Below are positions 1 to 7,681 of a stretch of 30,978 bases of DNA, piece by piece. Location of the stretch: the NCBI GenBank assembly GCA_009925965.1, contig RFPW01000002.1:1-30978 (forward strand), read 5' to 3'. Source of the stretch: Betaproteobacteria bacterium (GTDB lineage Bacteria; Pseudomonadota; Gammaproteobacteria; Burkholderiales; Burkholderiaceae_E). A program made the translations under genes and the position numbers. The notes under the pieces were generated by a model that was given only the letters and a program-made list of their open reading frames with translations, was not told the DNA's origin and made no database searches. Numbering within the stretch: position 1 is the first letter of the stretch; each line of letters opens with the position of its first letter.

Positions 1-875
1 GAATCCCGAAAAGGATTGTCGACCCGGAATTGATGTGAATCGCCGTGAATCACAAGGACGGGGCGCTCAAATTGCTTGGCCAGCGGCAGCAGCGTACGAC
101 CAATGACTCGCGCAAAGCCGCCGGTTTCTGCGACGCTCGGGCGGCCTGCGTTTTCATCCAACACGTCGGCATGGAACATCACCACGATTGCCGGGGCCTG
201 CTCTCGAGTTGCCTTTGCAAAACCTTGTTCGAGCCAGCTCACCACCGCGGACTCCCTCGACCTGAATTCTTCAACTGCCGCCGGCTCCCTAGGGTCGAAT
301 CCGTTGTTCGAGCCCACGATATGGGCGGTTAGGAACTGTACGCCCTGGACGGAGAATCGTGCGTTTTCAACATACGTTTGGAACCGGGCATCGACCTCTG
401 ACTGGCGCTCCAATTCCATCCGCTGACGCCCCAAAGATCGGGGTTCGGTAAAGAACAATTGGCGCAGACGGATAAGGCGCTCGCGAGGATCGAATCGACC
501 GGCAAGTGCCCGGTGACAATCAGTCCATTCGTTATCGCCCGGCGTGTAAATCAACGGGCGCTCGAATCGATTGAAGAAACCGAGTTGCTCGACAAAGGCT
601 TCATCCGAACAAATAGAACTGCCCGACTTGAAGTCGCCGATGTGTACGCTGAAAACTGGGTCAAGGCGATTGATCTGCGCGATCAGGCGCTCATAGGGCG
701 GATGCGACAGCATCGCGGGCCCATACGGCATATCGCCAAGCGCGACAAAATAGAACGACGATGCGGATGGTGCGGGGCTTTGCTGCGCCTGGCCCTGCGC
801 CTGCGCCTTTGCTTGCGTTGCGCTTATCACCATCCACATTAGAACGATCAAAAACGATCGAACCAACCGGGTCAC
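1..875 (-). CDS. Exported calcineurin-like metallophosphatase (partial, runs off left edge)
   Basis: I translated this frame by hand. It is open from a GTG at 873-875 to the left edge (about 291 codons), so the C-terminus is missing. The N-terminus is a convincing Sec signal peptide: MTRLVR, a hydrophobic stretch, then a cut near ATQAKAQA, followed by a Gln/Ala-rich linker. Metallophosphoesterase motifs appear in order: LGDMPYG (about 47-51), IGDFKSG (80), PGDNEW (112-117), FHAD with His235, and HGDSH (277-281). These are the expected dinuclear metal ligands, so a periplasmic phosphatase is likely; the substrate is unknown. The GTG overlaps the rimO stop codon by 4 nt (GTGA), which suggests translational coupling. 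An ATG at 837-839 is possible but would remove most of the signal peptide. Family assignment is fairly sure; the biological role is not. Confidence 0.82.
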   Translation of the reverse strand, partial: MTRLVRSFLIVLMWMVISATQAKAQAQGQAQQSPAPSASSFYFVALGDMPYGPAMLSHPPYERLIAQINRLDPVFSVHIGDFKSGSSICSDEAFVEQLGFFNRFERPLIYTPGDNEWTDCHRALAGRFDPRERLIRLRQLFFTEPRSLGRQRMELERQSEVDARFQTYVENARFSVQGVQFLTAHIVGSNNGFDPREPAAVEEFRSRESAVVSWLEQGFAKATREQAPAIVVMFHADVLDENAGRPSVAETGGFARVIGRTLLPLAKQFERPVLVIHGDSHQFRVDNPFRD

Positions 876-2317
876 GTCAGACGCGCCTCAAGATCGTGCT
901 CATCAGCCGCAAGAATGGTGACATCAATGAACTGGCCAACCCGCAGTTCGCGCATTTGATTCGCACTGAGGGTGACCCGAACGACCCCGTCAATTTCGGG
1001 GGCATCTGCGGTTGAGCGGGCGATCGCCGTGGGTTCACCCGGATCGTCGTCGGGATCGTCATCCCCTACAAGCCACACGAGTTCGTCGATCAGTACACGT
1101 TCTTTCGCCCCCACTCGCCGAGCTAACCGCTGCGATGAGATATCGGCCTGATGGGCCATCAACCGATCGCGCCGCTCCTCTCGTAATTCCCTGGGAACGG
1201 CACCCGGTAGGGTATTTGCAGTAGCGCCTTCGACGGGTGAGTACGCAAAACAGCCCACGCGATCGAGTTCGGCAGCGGATAGAAAATCAAGTGCCGCCTG
1301 AAACTCGGACTCCGTCTCACCCGGAAAACCCGCGATAAACGTGCTGCGGACTGTGAGATTTGGCAGCAATGCGCGCCAGGCCTGAATACGCTCAAGGTTT
1401 CGTTCGCCATTTGCGGGGCGCTTCATTCGCCGAAGCACATCCGGGTGGGCATGTTGAAAAGGGACATCGAGATAGGGGACAAGAACGTTCGAGTACCGAC
1501 TATCCGCCATGATCCCAACCACCTCGTCCACATGAGGGTAGGGATACACATAATGGAACCGGACCCAGCCGCCATAGTCGGAGGCAACCCGCCCGAGCGC
1601 TTCGGCTAGATCCGCGAACCGGGTTCGGGCTGGTCTACCGTTCAAAAATTCAGTTCTGTAATTTAGATCGACGCCGTAGGCTGAGGTGTCTTGAGAGATG
1701 ACCAAGAGTTCACGAACACCCCGTTTGAAGAGTGCTTCAGCTTCGCGAACTACCTCGCTGATTGGTCGACTGACGAGTTCGCCGCGCATCGAAGGGATGA
1801 TGCAAAAGGTGCAACGGTGATTGCATCCCTCGCTGATCTTCAGATACGCATAATGAGGAGGCGTGAGTTTGACCCCTGGATCAAACTCAATAATGGATTG
1901 GTCCGAAGGCCTGGGCGTCGAATGGCGCTTTTGAATGGAGCGTTCGAGTTCTGGCTGCGGAAGGTGGCGGTGGATCTGGGAGATCACGGCCTCCGTCGCA
2001 TGGGGGCCGGTCACGGCCAGGACCTTGGGATGAATCTGCGCGACCCAGTTTGCGCCGTCCTCAGCGGTCTTCGCGCCAAGACATCCCGTCACAATCACTC
2101 GACCATTTTCGGCAAGTGCTTCACCGATGGCATCGAGGCTTTCGCGCACAGCGTCATCGATAAAACCGCAGGTGTTCACGACCACCAGATCGGAATCCCG
2201 GTAGTTTGGCGCAATCTCGTAACCGTCCGAACGCAATTGCGTCAGGATGAGTTCACTGTCGACAAGCGCTTTGGGACACCCAAGAGAAACAAATCCAACC
2301 CGCGGCACATTCGTCAT
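872..2317 (-). CDS. rimO: Ribosomal protein S12 methylthiotransferase RimO
   Basis: This is a radical SAM enzyme that adds a methylthio group to the conserved aspartate of ribosomal protein S12. The UPF0004 domain carries three cluster cysteines: C14 (LGCPKALVDSE), C50 (NTCGFID) and C79 (TGCLGA). The radical SAM motif CNHRCTFC supplies C165, C169 and C172. A C-terminal TRAM-like domain ends the protein. The GCPKALVDSE signature separates RimO from MiaB. I chose the ATG at 2317, which gives MTNVPRVGFVSLGCPK; the frame stays open upstream, but that part only overlaps phaR in another frame. At 481 aa it is longer than the E. coli enzyme (about 441), partly because of an acidic DDDPDDDP insertion at about residues 419-426. 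It starts 4 nt after the phaR stop and overlaps the next gene by 4 nt. Confidence 0.95.
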   Translation of the reverse strand: MTNVPRVGFVSLGCPKALVDSELILTQLRSDGYEIAPNYRDSDLVVVNTCGFIDDAVRESLDAIGEALAENGRVIVTGCLGAKTAEDGANWVAQIHPKVLAVTGPHATEAVISQIHRHLPQPELERSIQKRHSTPRPSDQSIIEFDPGVKLTPPHYAYLKISEGCNHRCTFCIIPSMRGELVSRPISEVVREAEALFKRGVRELLVISQDTSAYGVDLNYRTEFLNGRPARTRFADLAEALGRVASDYGGWVRFHYVYPYPHVDEVVGIMADSRYSNVLVPYLDVPFQHAHPDVLRRMKRPANGERNLERIQAWRALLPNLTVRSTFIAGFPGETESEFQAALDFLSAAELDRVGCFAYSPVEGATANTLPGAVPRELREERRDRLMAHQADISSQRLARRVGAKERVLIDELVWLVGDDDPDDDPGEPTAIARSTADAPEIDGVVRVTLSANQMRELRVGQFIDVTILAADEHDLEARLT

Positions 2318-2321
2318 CAAG

Positions 2322-2891
2322 TTACTTGGACTCGCCACCGCCCGTACCGCCCGCACCGCCTGCACCACCCGGGGGGACGGGAAATTGAAAGCCAGTGAAC
2401 ATCGAGCGCGCGTTTTGCTGCATCTGGTCTTGCATCTGCACAAATAGATTTTTGGACTGATCCACGTAATTCGACATCATGGACTGAACCATTGGCGCCT
2501 GAAGGCTCATGAACTGCGTCCAGAGCTCAGCACTTGGCAAACCTTTCGAATCATATAGTTGGCGAGATTGCTCCTGGATTCTCGCCTGAATCTCGACAAA
2601 CGTCTGGACGTTCTTCTCGAGATAAGAACCCATCATCGATTGCATCGTGTTGCCATAGAAGCGGATCATTTGCGAAAGCATGGAAGAGGAGAACAACGGC
2701 TGCCCGCTGGCTTCTTCTTCGAGAATGATCTGGAGCAAAATGCTACGCGTGAGGTCGTCGCCCGTCTTCGCATCGACGACCTGGAATTCGTCCTGAGCCA
2801 ACACCATCTCCTTGACATCGACCAGCGTGATGTAAACGCTGGTCTGGGTGTCGTAAAGACGGCGGTTGGGGTATTTCTTAATAAGACGCAC
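2322..2891 (-). CDS. phaR: Polyhydroxyalkanoate synthesis repressor PhaR
   Basis: PhaR binds PHA granules and DNA and represses phasin and PHA genes when no polymer is present. The N-terminal DNA-binding/accumulation domain is clear: RLIKKYPNRRLYDT, then SVYITLVDVKEMV and DLTRSILLQIILEEE. The following PHB-accumulation repeat has FSSSMLSQMIRFYG. The C-terminal half is rich in Met and Gln (QAPMVQSMMSNY, QMQDQMQQNARSMF), as expected for hydrophobic polymer contact, and ends in a Gly-rich tail. I prefer the GTG at 2889-2891 because AGGAG lies 9 nt upstream and the protein then starts at RLIKKYPNRR; a GTG at 2916-2918 adds nine residues and cannot be excluded. It lies directly downstream of phaB and ends 4 nt before rimO. 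Confidence 0.93.
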   Translation of the reverse strand: MRLIKKYPNRRLYDTQTSVYITLVDVKEMVLAQDEFQVVDAKTGDDLTRSILLQIILEEEASGQPLFSSSMLSQMIRFYGNTMQSMMGSYLEKNVQTFVEIQARIQEQSRQLYDSKGLPSAELWTQFMSLQAPMVQSMMSNYVDQSKNLFVQMQDQMQQNARSMFTGFQFPVPPGGAGGAGGTGGGESK

Positions 2892-2954
2892 GGGATACGG
2901 CTCCTCGGAACAATCCACCGATTATCCCATGCGTTCGATCGCGGCGTGGGGCCT

Positions 2955-3695
2955 TTAGCCCATGTGTAAGCCGCCATTGACCGAGAAATCAGCACCCGTG
3001 GCAAACCCGGCATCTTCCGATGCAAGCCAAACCACCATTGAGCCGATTTCCTCGGGGGTGCCGAGTCGGCGCACAGGAATCATCGCAGTGATTTTCTCAA
3101 GGGCCTCAGGCTTCATCGCCCTCACCATATCCGTCGCGATATAACCTGGTGACACGACGTTCACGGTGACGCCTTTGGAAGCCACTTCTTGAGCGAGCGC
3201 CATCGTGAATCCGTAAATACCAGCTTTAGCCGCCGAGTAATTGACCTGGCCAAACTGTCCTCGCTGGCCGTTGATCGACGAGATGTTGATCACTCGCCCC
3301 CAGCCTTTTTCGACCATGCCCTCAATCACTTGCTTGGTCACGTAAAACAGGGAGTTCAGATTCGTATCGATCACGGCACGCCAGTCGTCCGCAGACATCC
3401 TGCGAAAGACTCCGTCGCGGGTGATACCCGCGTTGTTCACTAGAACGTCGGGATTGCCGAACTGTTCGCGCACCTGGTCGAATGCGGCCTTGCAGGAATC
3501 CCAATCGCCTACGTTACCCACCGAGGTATGAAAGGTATAGCCGTCGGCGGCCTGCTCCTCAATCCACTTGGCATGGTCGCGGGACGGACCACAGCCGGCG
3601 ACGACGTTAAACCCTGCGTCGTGGAGTCGCCGGCAAATTGCGGTTCCAATACCGCCCATTCCGCCCGTGACGTAGGCTAATTTCTGGTCGCTCAT
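2955..3695 (-). CDS. phaB: Acetoacetyl-CoA reductase PhaB (NADPH-dependent)
   Basis: This short-chain dehydrogenase reduces acetoacetyl-CoA to (R)-3-hydroxybutyryl-CoA, the monomer for PHB. It is 246 aa, matching the classical PhaB length. The Rossmann cofactor motif TGGMGGIG is at 10-17, NNAG at 87-90, and the catalytic triad is S140 (NISS), Y153 and K157 (YSAAK). The PhaB-type stretches NGQRGQFGQVNYS and SPGYIATDMV are present. The ATG at 3693-3695 is supported by AGGAG 7 nt upstream. It sits 80 nt after phaA, the widest gap in the pha cluster, and that gap contains a stable hairpin. Confidence 0.96.
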   Translation of the reverse strand: MSDQKLAYVTGGMGGIGTAICRRLHDAGFNVVAGCGPSRDHAKWIEEQAADGYTFHTSVGNVGDWDSCKAAFDQVREQFGNPDVLVNNAGITRDGVFRRMSADDWRAVIDTNLNSLFYVTKQVIEGMVEKGWGRVINISSINGQRGQFGQVNYSAAKAGIYGFTMALAQEVASKGVTVNVVSPGYIATDMVRAMKPEALEKITAMIPVRRLGTPEEIGSMVVWLASEDAGFATGADFSVNGGLHMG

Positions 3696-3714
3696 GGTCT
3701 GTCTCCTGATTGTC

Positions 3715-3730
3715 GAGCCCCGAAGGGCCC
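3715..3730 (-). other. UUCG-capped hairpin in the phaA-phaB intergenic RNA
   Basis: On the minus-strand transcript this reads GGGCCC-UUCG-GGGCUC. It can form six pairs (five GC pairs and one G-U) closed by a C(UUCG)G tetraloop, which is unusually stable. No U-run follows, so it is not a classic Rho-independent terminator. It lies just upstream of the phaB ribosome binding site (AGGAG at about 3703-3707), so a role in mRNA stability, pausing or reduced readthrough is possible. The function is inferred only from the structure. Confidence 0.4.
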
Positions 3731-3775
3731 CTTGTTAATGAGTATTCTCGGACGATTACGGTTGATTCGCGCTGA

Positions 3776-4963
3776 TTAGCCCCGATGAACGGCCAGAGCG
3801 ACACCCATGCCCCCGCCGATACACAAGGAAGCCAGTCCACGGTGGGCATCCCGGCGCTGCATTTCATGCAGCAACGTGACCAGAATACGCGCCCCGGACG
3901 CGCCGATGGGATGGCCAAGCGCAATCGCCCCGCCATTGACATTCACCCGGGAGACATCCCAACCCATTTCGGCATTCACGGCACAGGCCTGAGCGGCGAA
4001 CGCCTCGTTGATCTCCAACAGATCGACATCCTGAGCCGACCACCCTGCCCGCTCCAGACACCGACGGCTAGCGGGTACCGGTCCAATCCCCATCATGGCC
4101 GGATCGACACCGGCCGACGCAAAGGCCTGGATGCTCGCCAATGGACGCAGACCCAGCGCTCGCGCTCGTTCGGCAGACATCACCACCAACGCGGCTGCTC
4201 CGTCATTAATCCCCGAAGCATTGGCTGCGGTGACTGTCCCATCTTTTTTGAAAGCGGGTTTTAGACCGCTGATGGACTCGGCCGTGGTGCCGGCCTTGAT
4301 GAATTCGTCCGCCTTGAAGTCAACAGGCGCCCCCTTTCGCTGAGGCACAGGGACCGGAACAATCTCGTCCACGAACCTGCCGGCGAGTTGGGCGGCCTCG
4401 GCCTTACGCTGTGAGTCAGCGGCAAACGCATCCTGCCGCTCGCGATCAATGCCGTGAGCCTGGGCCACATTCTCGGCCGTGATCCCCATGTGGTACTGAT
4501 TAAACGCATCCCACAATCCATCGCTAATCATGGTGTCGACCAATTTGGCGTCGCCCATTCGATGACCATCGCGAGACCCAAGAAGCACGTGTGGGCTGGC
4601 ACTCATGTTTTCCTGACCACCCGCAACCACGATCCCGGCCGCGCCTGTCATCACGGCTTGTGCGGCCAGCATCACGGTCTTCAACCCGCTGCCGCAGACT
4701 TTGTTAATCGTCATCGCGGGAACGCTATGCGGCAGACCAGCTTTCAATGCGGCTTGGCGCGCGGGGTTTTGTCCGCTCCCGGCTGTTAACACCTGACCAA
4801 AAATCACCTCATCGACCTGAGCAGCCTCGATATTTGCCCGCTCGAGTGCGGCCCGAATCACGATAGCGCCGAGATCGGGGGCAGACATTGACGCGAGCGA
4901 GCCGCCAAACTTACCGATTGCCGTTCTAACTGCCGAGACGATTACGGCTTGATGCATGGTCAT
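3776..4963 (-). CDS. phaA: Acetyl-CoA acetyltransferase (beta-ketothiolase) PhaA
   Basis: This thiolase condenses two acetyl-CoA into acetoacetyl-CoA, the first step of PHB synthesis. It is 395 aa from the chosen ATG at 4961-4963 (MTMHQAVIVSAVRTAIGKFGG); the frame stays open upstream for 30 more codons, which only overlap the phaC 3' end. GGAG lies 10 nt before this ATG. The acyl-accepting cysteine is C90 (NKVCGSG), and H351 (ALGHPIGASG) and C381 (CIGGGMG) complete the active site. NEAFAAQ and GGQENMS motifs are also present. It starts 43 nt after phaC. Confidence 0.95.
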   Translation of the reverse strand: MTMHQAVIVSAVRTAIGKFGGSLASMSAPDLGAIVIRAALERANIEAAQVDEVIFGQVLTAGSGQNPARQAALKAGLPHSVPAMTINKVCGSGLKTVMLAAQAVMTGAAGIVVAGGQENMSASPHVLLGSRDGHRMGDAKLVDTMISDGLWDAFNQYHMGITAENVAQAHGIDRERQDAFAADSQRKAEAAQLAGRFVDEIVPVPVPQRKGAPVDFKADEFIKAGTTAESISGLKPAFKKDGTVTAANASGINDGAAALVVMSAERARALGLRPLASIQAFASAGVDPAMMGIGPVPASRRCLERAGWSAQDVDLLEINEAFAAQACAVNAEMGWDVSRVNVNGGAIALGHPIGASGARILVTLLHEMQRRDAHRGLASLCIGGGMGVALAVHRG

Positions 4964-5006
4964 TTGATGAAGTCTCCAGTTGAAAAAATTTGGTTCCTGA
5001 TCCCGA

Positions 5007-6842
5007 TCATGCCACTGCTTTCTTACGAACATAGGTGCCCGGCGCGGCTTCAATCACGGGGAAGGCTGTAGTGCCAAGTTTGCGCGCCGCACGCAGTGGC
5101 CCCCGATGATCGTCGAGCCAAGCCGCCCAGTCATTCCACCAACTCCCGGCATGTTCATCGGCTCCACGCAGCCACTGCGCCGCCTCGATCGGGAAATCAT
5201 CCGCAGCCGCACTCTCGACTTCAGAAGTCCAATAGCTCCGTTTGTTCTTGGAGGCAGGATTAATCGCACCAGCGATATGACCGCTTGCGCCAAGAACAAA
5301 ACGAATTGGACCACCCAAAACTTGCGTGCTGCCGTACGCAGAATTCCAGGGAACAATATGGTCTTCTTTGGCCGCGAAGACATAGGCCGGCATTGACAAG
5401 GACCCGAGATCGATCGATTGACCGAGGAACTCAAGGACGCCAGGCTTGCAGAGTTCGTTGCGCAGGTACATGTGGCGCAAGTAGTACACGTACATCGGAC
5501 CGGGCAGATTGGTCGTGTCCCCATTCCAGTAGAGCAGGTCAAATGCCGGCGGCTCTTCGCCCTTCAGATAGTTACCGACGACGTAGTTCCAGACCAGATC
5601 GTTGGGCCGCAAAAAAGAGAAGGTCGTGGAAAGGTCCCGCCCTGTCATCAAGCCGCCCTGACCGAGCTGTTGCTCGCGCAACCCAACCACCGTCTCGTCA
5701 ATAAAGAGCCCGAGCGCGCCGGGATCGCCAAAATCAAGGAAGGTGCTCATCAGGGTCATCGACGCCACTGGGCGCTCATTGCGTCCTTCAAGAACCGCCA
5801 AGGCGCTCGCCAACAGGGTTCCGCCCACACAAAATCCGAGCGCGTTGATCTGCTCCGAACCGCTGATTTCACGGACGACCCGAATCGCTTCAAGAACGCC
5901 TCGACCCACATAGTCGTCCCAGGTCAAATTGGCCAGTTCCGGCCCCGGGTTACACCACGAGACCATGAAGACCGTATGCCCGCGGGAGACCGCAAAGCCG
6001 ACAAGGGAATTCTCGGGCTGCAGATCGAGCACATAGTATTTGTTGATGCACGGCGGAACCATCAGCAGAGGCTGACTGCCCACCTTGTCGGTGCTTGCAC
6101 CGTACTGAATCAGTTGAAACAATTCATTCTGAAAGACCACAGCACCGGGTGACGTAGCGACGTTGCGTCCAACCTCGAACGCCTCTTCGTCGGTCATCGA
6201 GATGCGCCCCTTCTGAAGATCACTCAACAGATTGTCAATTCCGTGTCGAAGGCTCTCGCCCTTGCTCTCCACGATTCGCCGCTGTGCCTCGGGATTGGTC
6301 GCCAAAAAGTTCGACGGTGCCAAGGCGTCGCACCACTGTCCGACCGCGAAGCACACCCGCTCTACCGTCTTCGGGTCGCCCTCGAGAAGCTCGGCAGTGC
6401 GGCGCAAAAACTCCGAGTTGACGAGGTAGAGCGCGGCGGCCCAGCCCCAGGGTTGATTCTGATCTCGCCACGAATCATCACTAAAGCGACGATCTTTCAA
6501 TTCGGGCGCATCACCAGTCGCAGCCAGCTTCAATAACTGCTGTGTGCGTTGGGTGTACTCCGCCTGCAGCCCCATAAGCCGGTTCTGATCAATCCGCAAG
6601 GCGGCCGGCGGCTTACCCTGCAATCGACTGATCCAGTCCATCCCTGGGAACCGGGACATCGCCTCACTCATTTGCGCCATCGCCATCGGCATGATGGTGC
6701 CGAATCCAAAGGTTGGATCAAACGGCGCCTCCTGAGGTGCCAATTCCGCCGGCGCGGAGGGCTCCAGTTGCGGTGGAGAGCCGGCCAATGGTGAGGGCGC
6801 CGCCGCCGTCTCGAGATTTTCCTTACGCTTGGCGCGTGGCAT
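5007..6842 (-). CDS. phaC: Class I poly(3-hydroxyalkanoate) synthase PhaC
   Basis: PhaC polymerises (R)-3-hydroxyacyl-CoA into PHA on the granule surface. The lipase-like box is GFCVGG with nucleophile C338; D494 (KEDHIVPW) and H522 (SGHIAG) complete the triad, at spacing like C319/D480/H508 of the Cupriavidus enzyme. The N-terminal PhaC domain is seen at about 100-270 (SWRDQNQPWGWAAALYL, PPCINKYYVLDL). The protein has 611 aa, about 20 more than the Cupriavidus enzyme, because of a Pro/Ala-rich N-terminus (about residues 10-45). A subunit length near 600 aa and no phaE nearby indicate class I. The ATG at 6840-6842 has AGGGG 6 nt upstream; a TTG at 6848 is less likely. A candidate promoter precedes it. 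Confidence 0.97.
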   Translation of the reverse strand: MPRAKRKENLETAAAPSPLAGSPPQLEPSAPAELAPQEAPFDPTFGFGTIMPMAMAQMSEAMSRFPGMDWISRLQGKPPAALRIDQNRLMGLQAEYTQRTQQLLKLAATGDAPELKDRRFSDDSWRDQNQPWGWAAALYLVNSEFLRRTAELLEGDPKTVERVCFAVGQWCDALAPSNFLATNPEAQRRIVESKGESLRHGIDNLLSDLQKGRISMTDEEAFEVGRNVATSPGAVVFQNELFQLIQYGASTDKVGSQPLLMVPPCINKYYVLDLQPENSLVGFAVSRGHTVFMVSWCNPGPELANLTWDDYVGRGVLEAIRVVREISGSEQINALGFCVGGTLLASALAVLEGRNERPVASMTLMSTFLDFGDPGALGLFIDETVVGLREQQLGQGGLMTGRDLSTTFSFLRPNDLVWNYVVGNYLKGEEPPAFDLLYWNGDTTNLPGPMYVYYLRHMYLRNELCKPGVLEFLGQSIDLGSLSMPAYVFAAKEDHIVPWNSAYGSTQVLGGPIRFVLGASGHIAGAINPASKNKRSYWTSEVESAAADDFPIEAAQWLRGADEHAGSWWNDWAAWLDDHRGPLRAARKLGTTAFPVIEAAPGTYVRKKAVA

Positions 6843-6878
6843 GTTCAACCCCTACTGATTCATTCAAAAATTGATCGC

Positions 6879-6908
6879 ATTGTGAAAGCCGAGGGACGCA
6901 AGCGTCAA
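6879..6908 (-). promoter_or_regulatory. Candidate sigma-70 promoter of the phaCAB-phaR genes
   Basis: On the minus strand a TTGACG box (6908 to 6903) and a CACAAT box (6884 to 6879) are separated by 18 nt. They match the consensus hexamers at 5 of 6 and 4 of 6 positions. The -35 box overlaps the pgeF stop codon. Transcription would begin near 6871, leaving a leader of about 30 nt before the phaC ATG. This would let the pha genes be expressed apart from rluD-pgeF. It is a pattern match only. Confidence 0.42.
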
Positions 6909-7681
6909 ATGAGATTCAAAGTCGGATCAATCCAGATACAACCGGCAGTGCGGCCTCTCGAACGATCTCGACGATACGACCAGAACTGCTCCGGGTTGGA
7001 AGTAGTGCAAGGGGTGGCCCAAGGCATCACGGTCACCCCAAGCTGTTGCAATCGCAGTGTTGCCATACCCGGCAAATCAAACAGCCATTTACCCTGCGCA
7101 GTCGACGGAATGAACAGGCCCTCGGCGGCGGGACGAAATTCGCCATCGTCGCAAGCGCCAACTTCACCACCATCGTGGCAATCACGCAGCATTGCGACCC
7201 GCACTTCTTCACCGACCTCATAGCGCGCCTGATGAATTGCGGGACCGATCCAGGCCCGCAGTTGGGTATCGGCAACATGCGACCGCATTGTTCTCACGGT
7301 CGCCTCTAAAACGCCATCGGCAAGCCCTCGCCAACCCGCATGTGCGGCCCCGACAACACGACCTTCAAAATCAGCAATCAGGACCGGAAGGCAATCAGCC
7401 GTCAAAATCGCGAGTACGACCGAGGGTAAGGTTGTCACAGAGGCGTCGGCCAGAATCGGCGCAGACAACTCCTCGCGTTGCGTCACCTCATGCACCGCAT
7501 TTCCATGAACCTGCGATAACCAGATGGGTTCAGCCGGGAGAACGGTTCTTAATCGTGAACGGTTTTGCGCCACCAACAAGGGATCGTCGCCGACATGGGT
7601 CGCCAGGTTGCCGTCGGCGCGAGTCGTAAAAAATGCCGATACGCCTTGGCCAAGTGAATGTGGTGGTTGAAGGCGGGTCAT
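6905..7681 (-). CDS. pgeF: Peptidoglycan editing factor / purine nucleoside phosphorylase PgeF (YfiH, DUF152)
   Basis: This is a member of the multicopper-polyphenol-oxidase-like DUF152 family. Members act as metal-dependent purine nucleoside phosphorylases or deaminases, and E. coli YfiH helps keep wrong amino acids out of peptidoglycan precursors. The metal-site residues are visible: H59 (SQVHG), C97 (TADCLP) and H114 (AAHAGWRG). GPAIHQARYEVGEEV and YRRDRSRGRTAG are also family-like. It is 258 aa, a normal length. Its ATG at 7679-7681 overlaps the rluD stop as ATGA, so translation is probably coupled to rluD. This rluD-pgeF pair is widespread in proteobacteria. Confidence 0.92.
   Translation of the reverse strand: MTRLQPPHSLGQGVSAFFTTRADGNLATHVGDDPLLVAQNRSRLRTVLPAEPIWLSQVHGNAVHEVTQREELSAPILADASVTTLPSVVLAILTADCLPVLIADFEGRVVGAAHAGWRGLADGVLEATVRTMRSHVADTQLRAWIGPAIHQARYEVGEEVRVAMLRDCHDGGEVGACDDGEFRPAAEGLFIPSTAQGKWLFDLPGMATLRLQQLGVTVMPWATPCTTSNPEQFWSYRRDRSRGRTAGCIWIDPTLNLI

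Noticed and set aside
45..842. Open plus-strand frames at the left edge
   Set aside because: They are antisense to the minus-strand metallophosphatase, which has a signal peptide and all family motifs.
1691..2398. Plus-strand frame of 235 codons
   Set aside because: Antisense to rimO; no recognisable domain, and the rimO frame explains the region fully.
5418..6152. Plus-strand frame of 244 codons
   Set aside because: Antisense to the phaC catalytic domain; the composition looks like a shadow frame.
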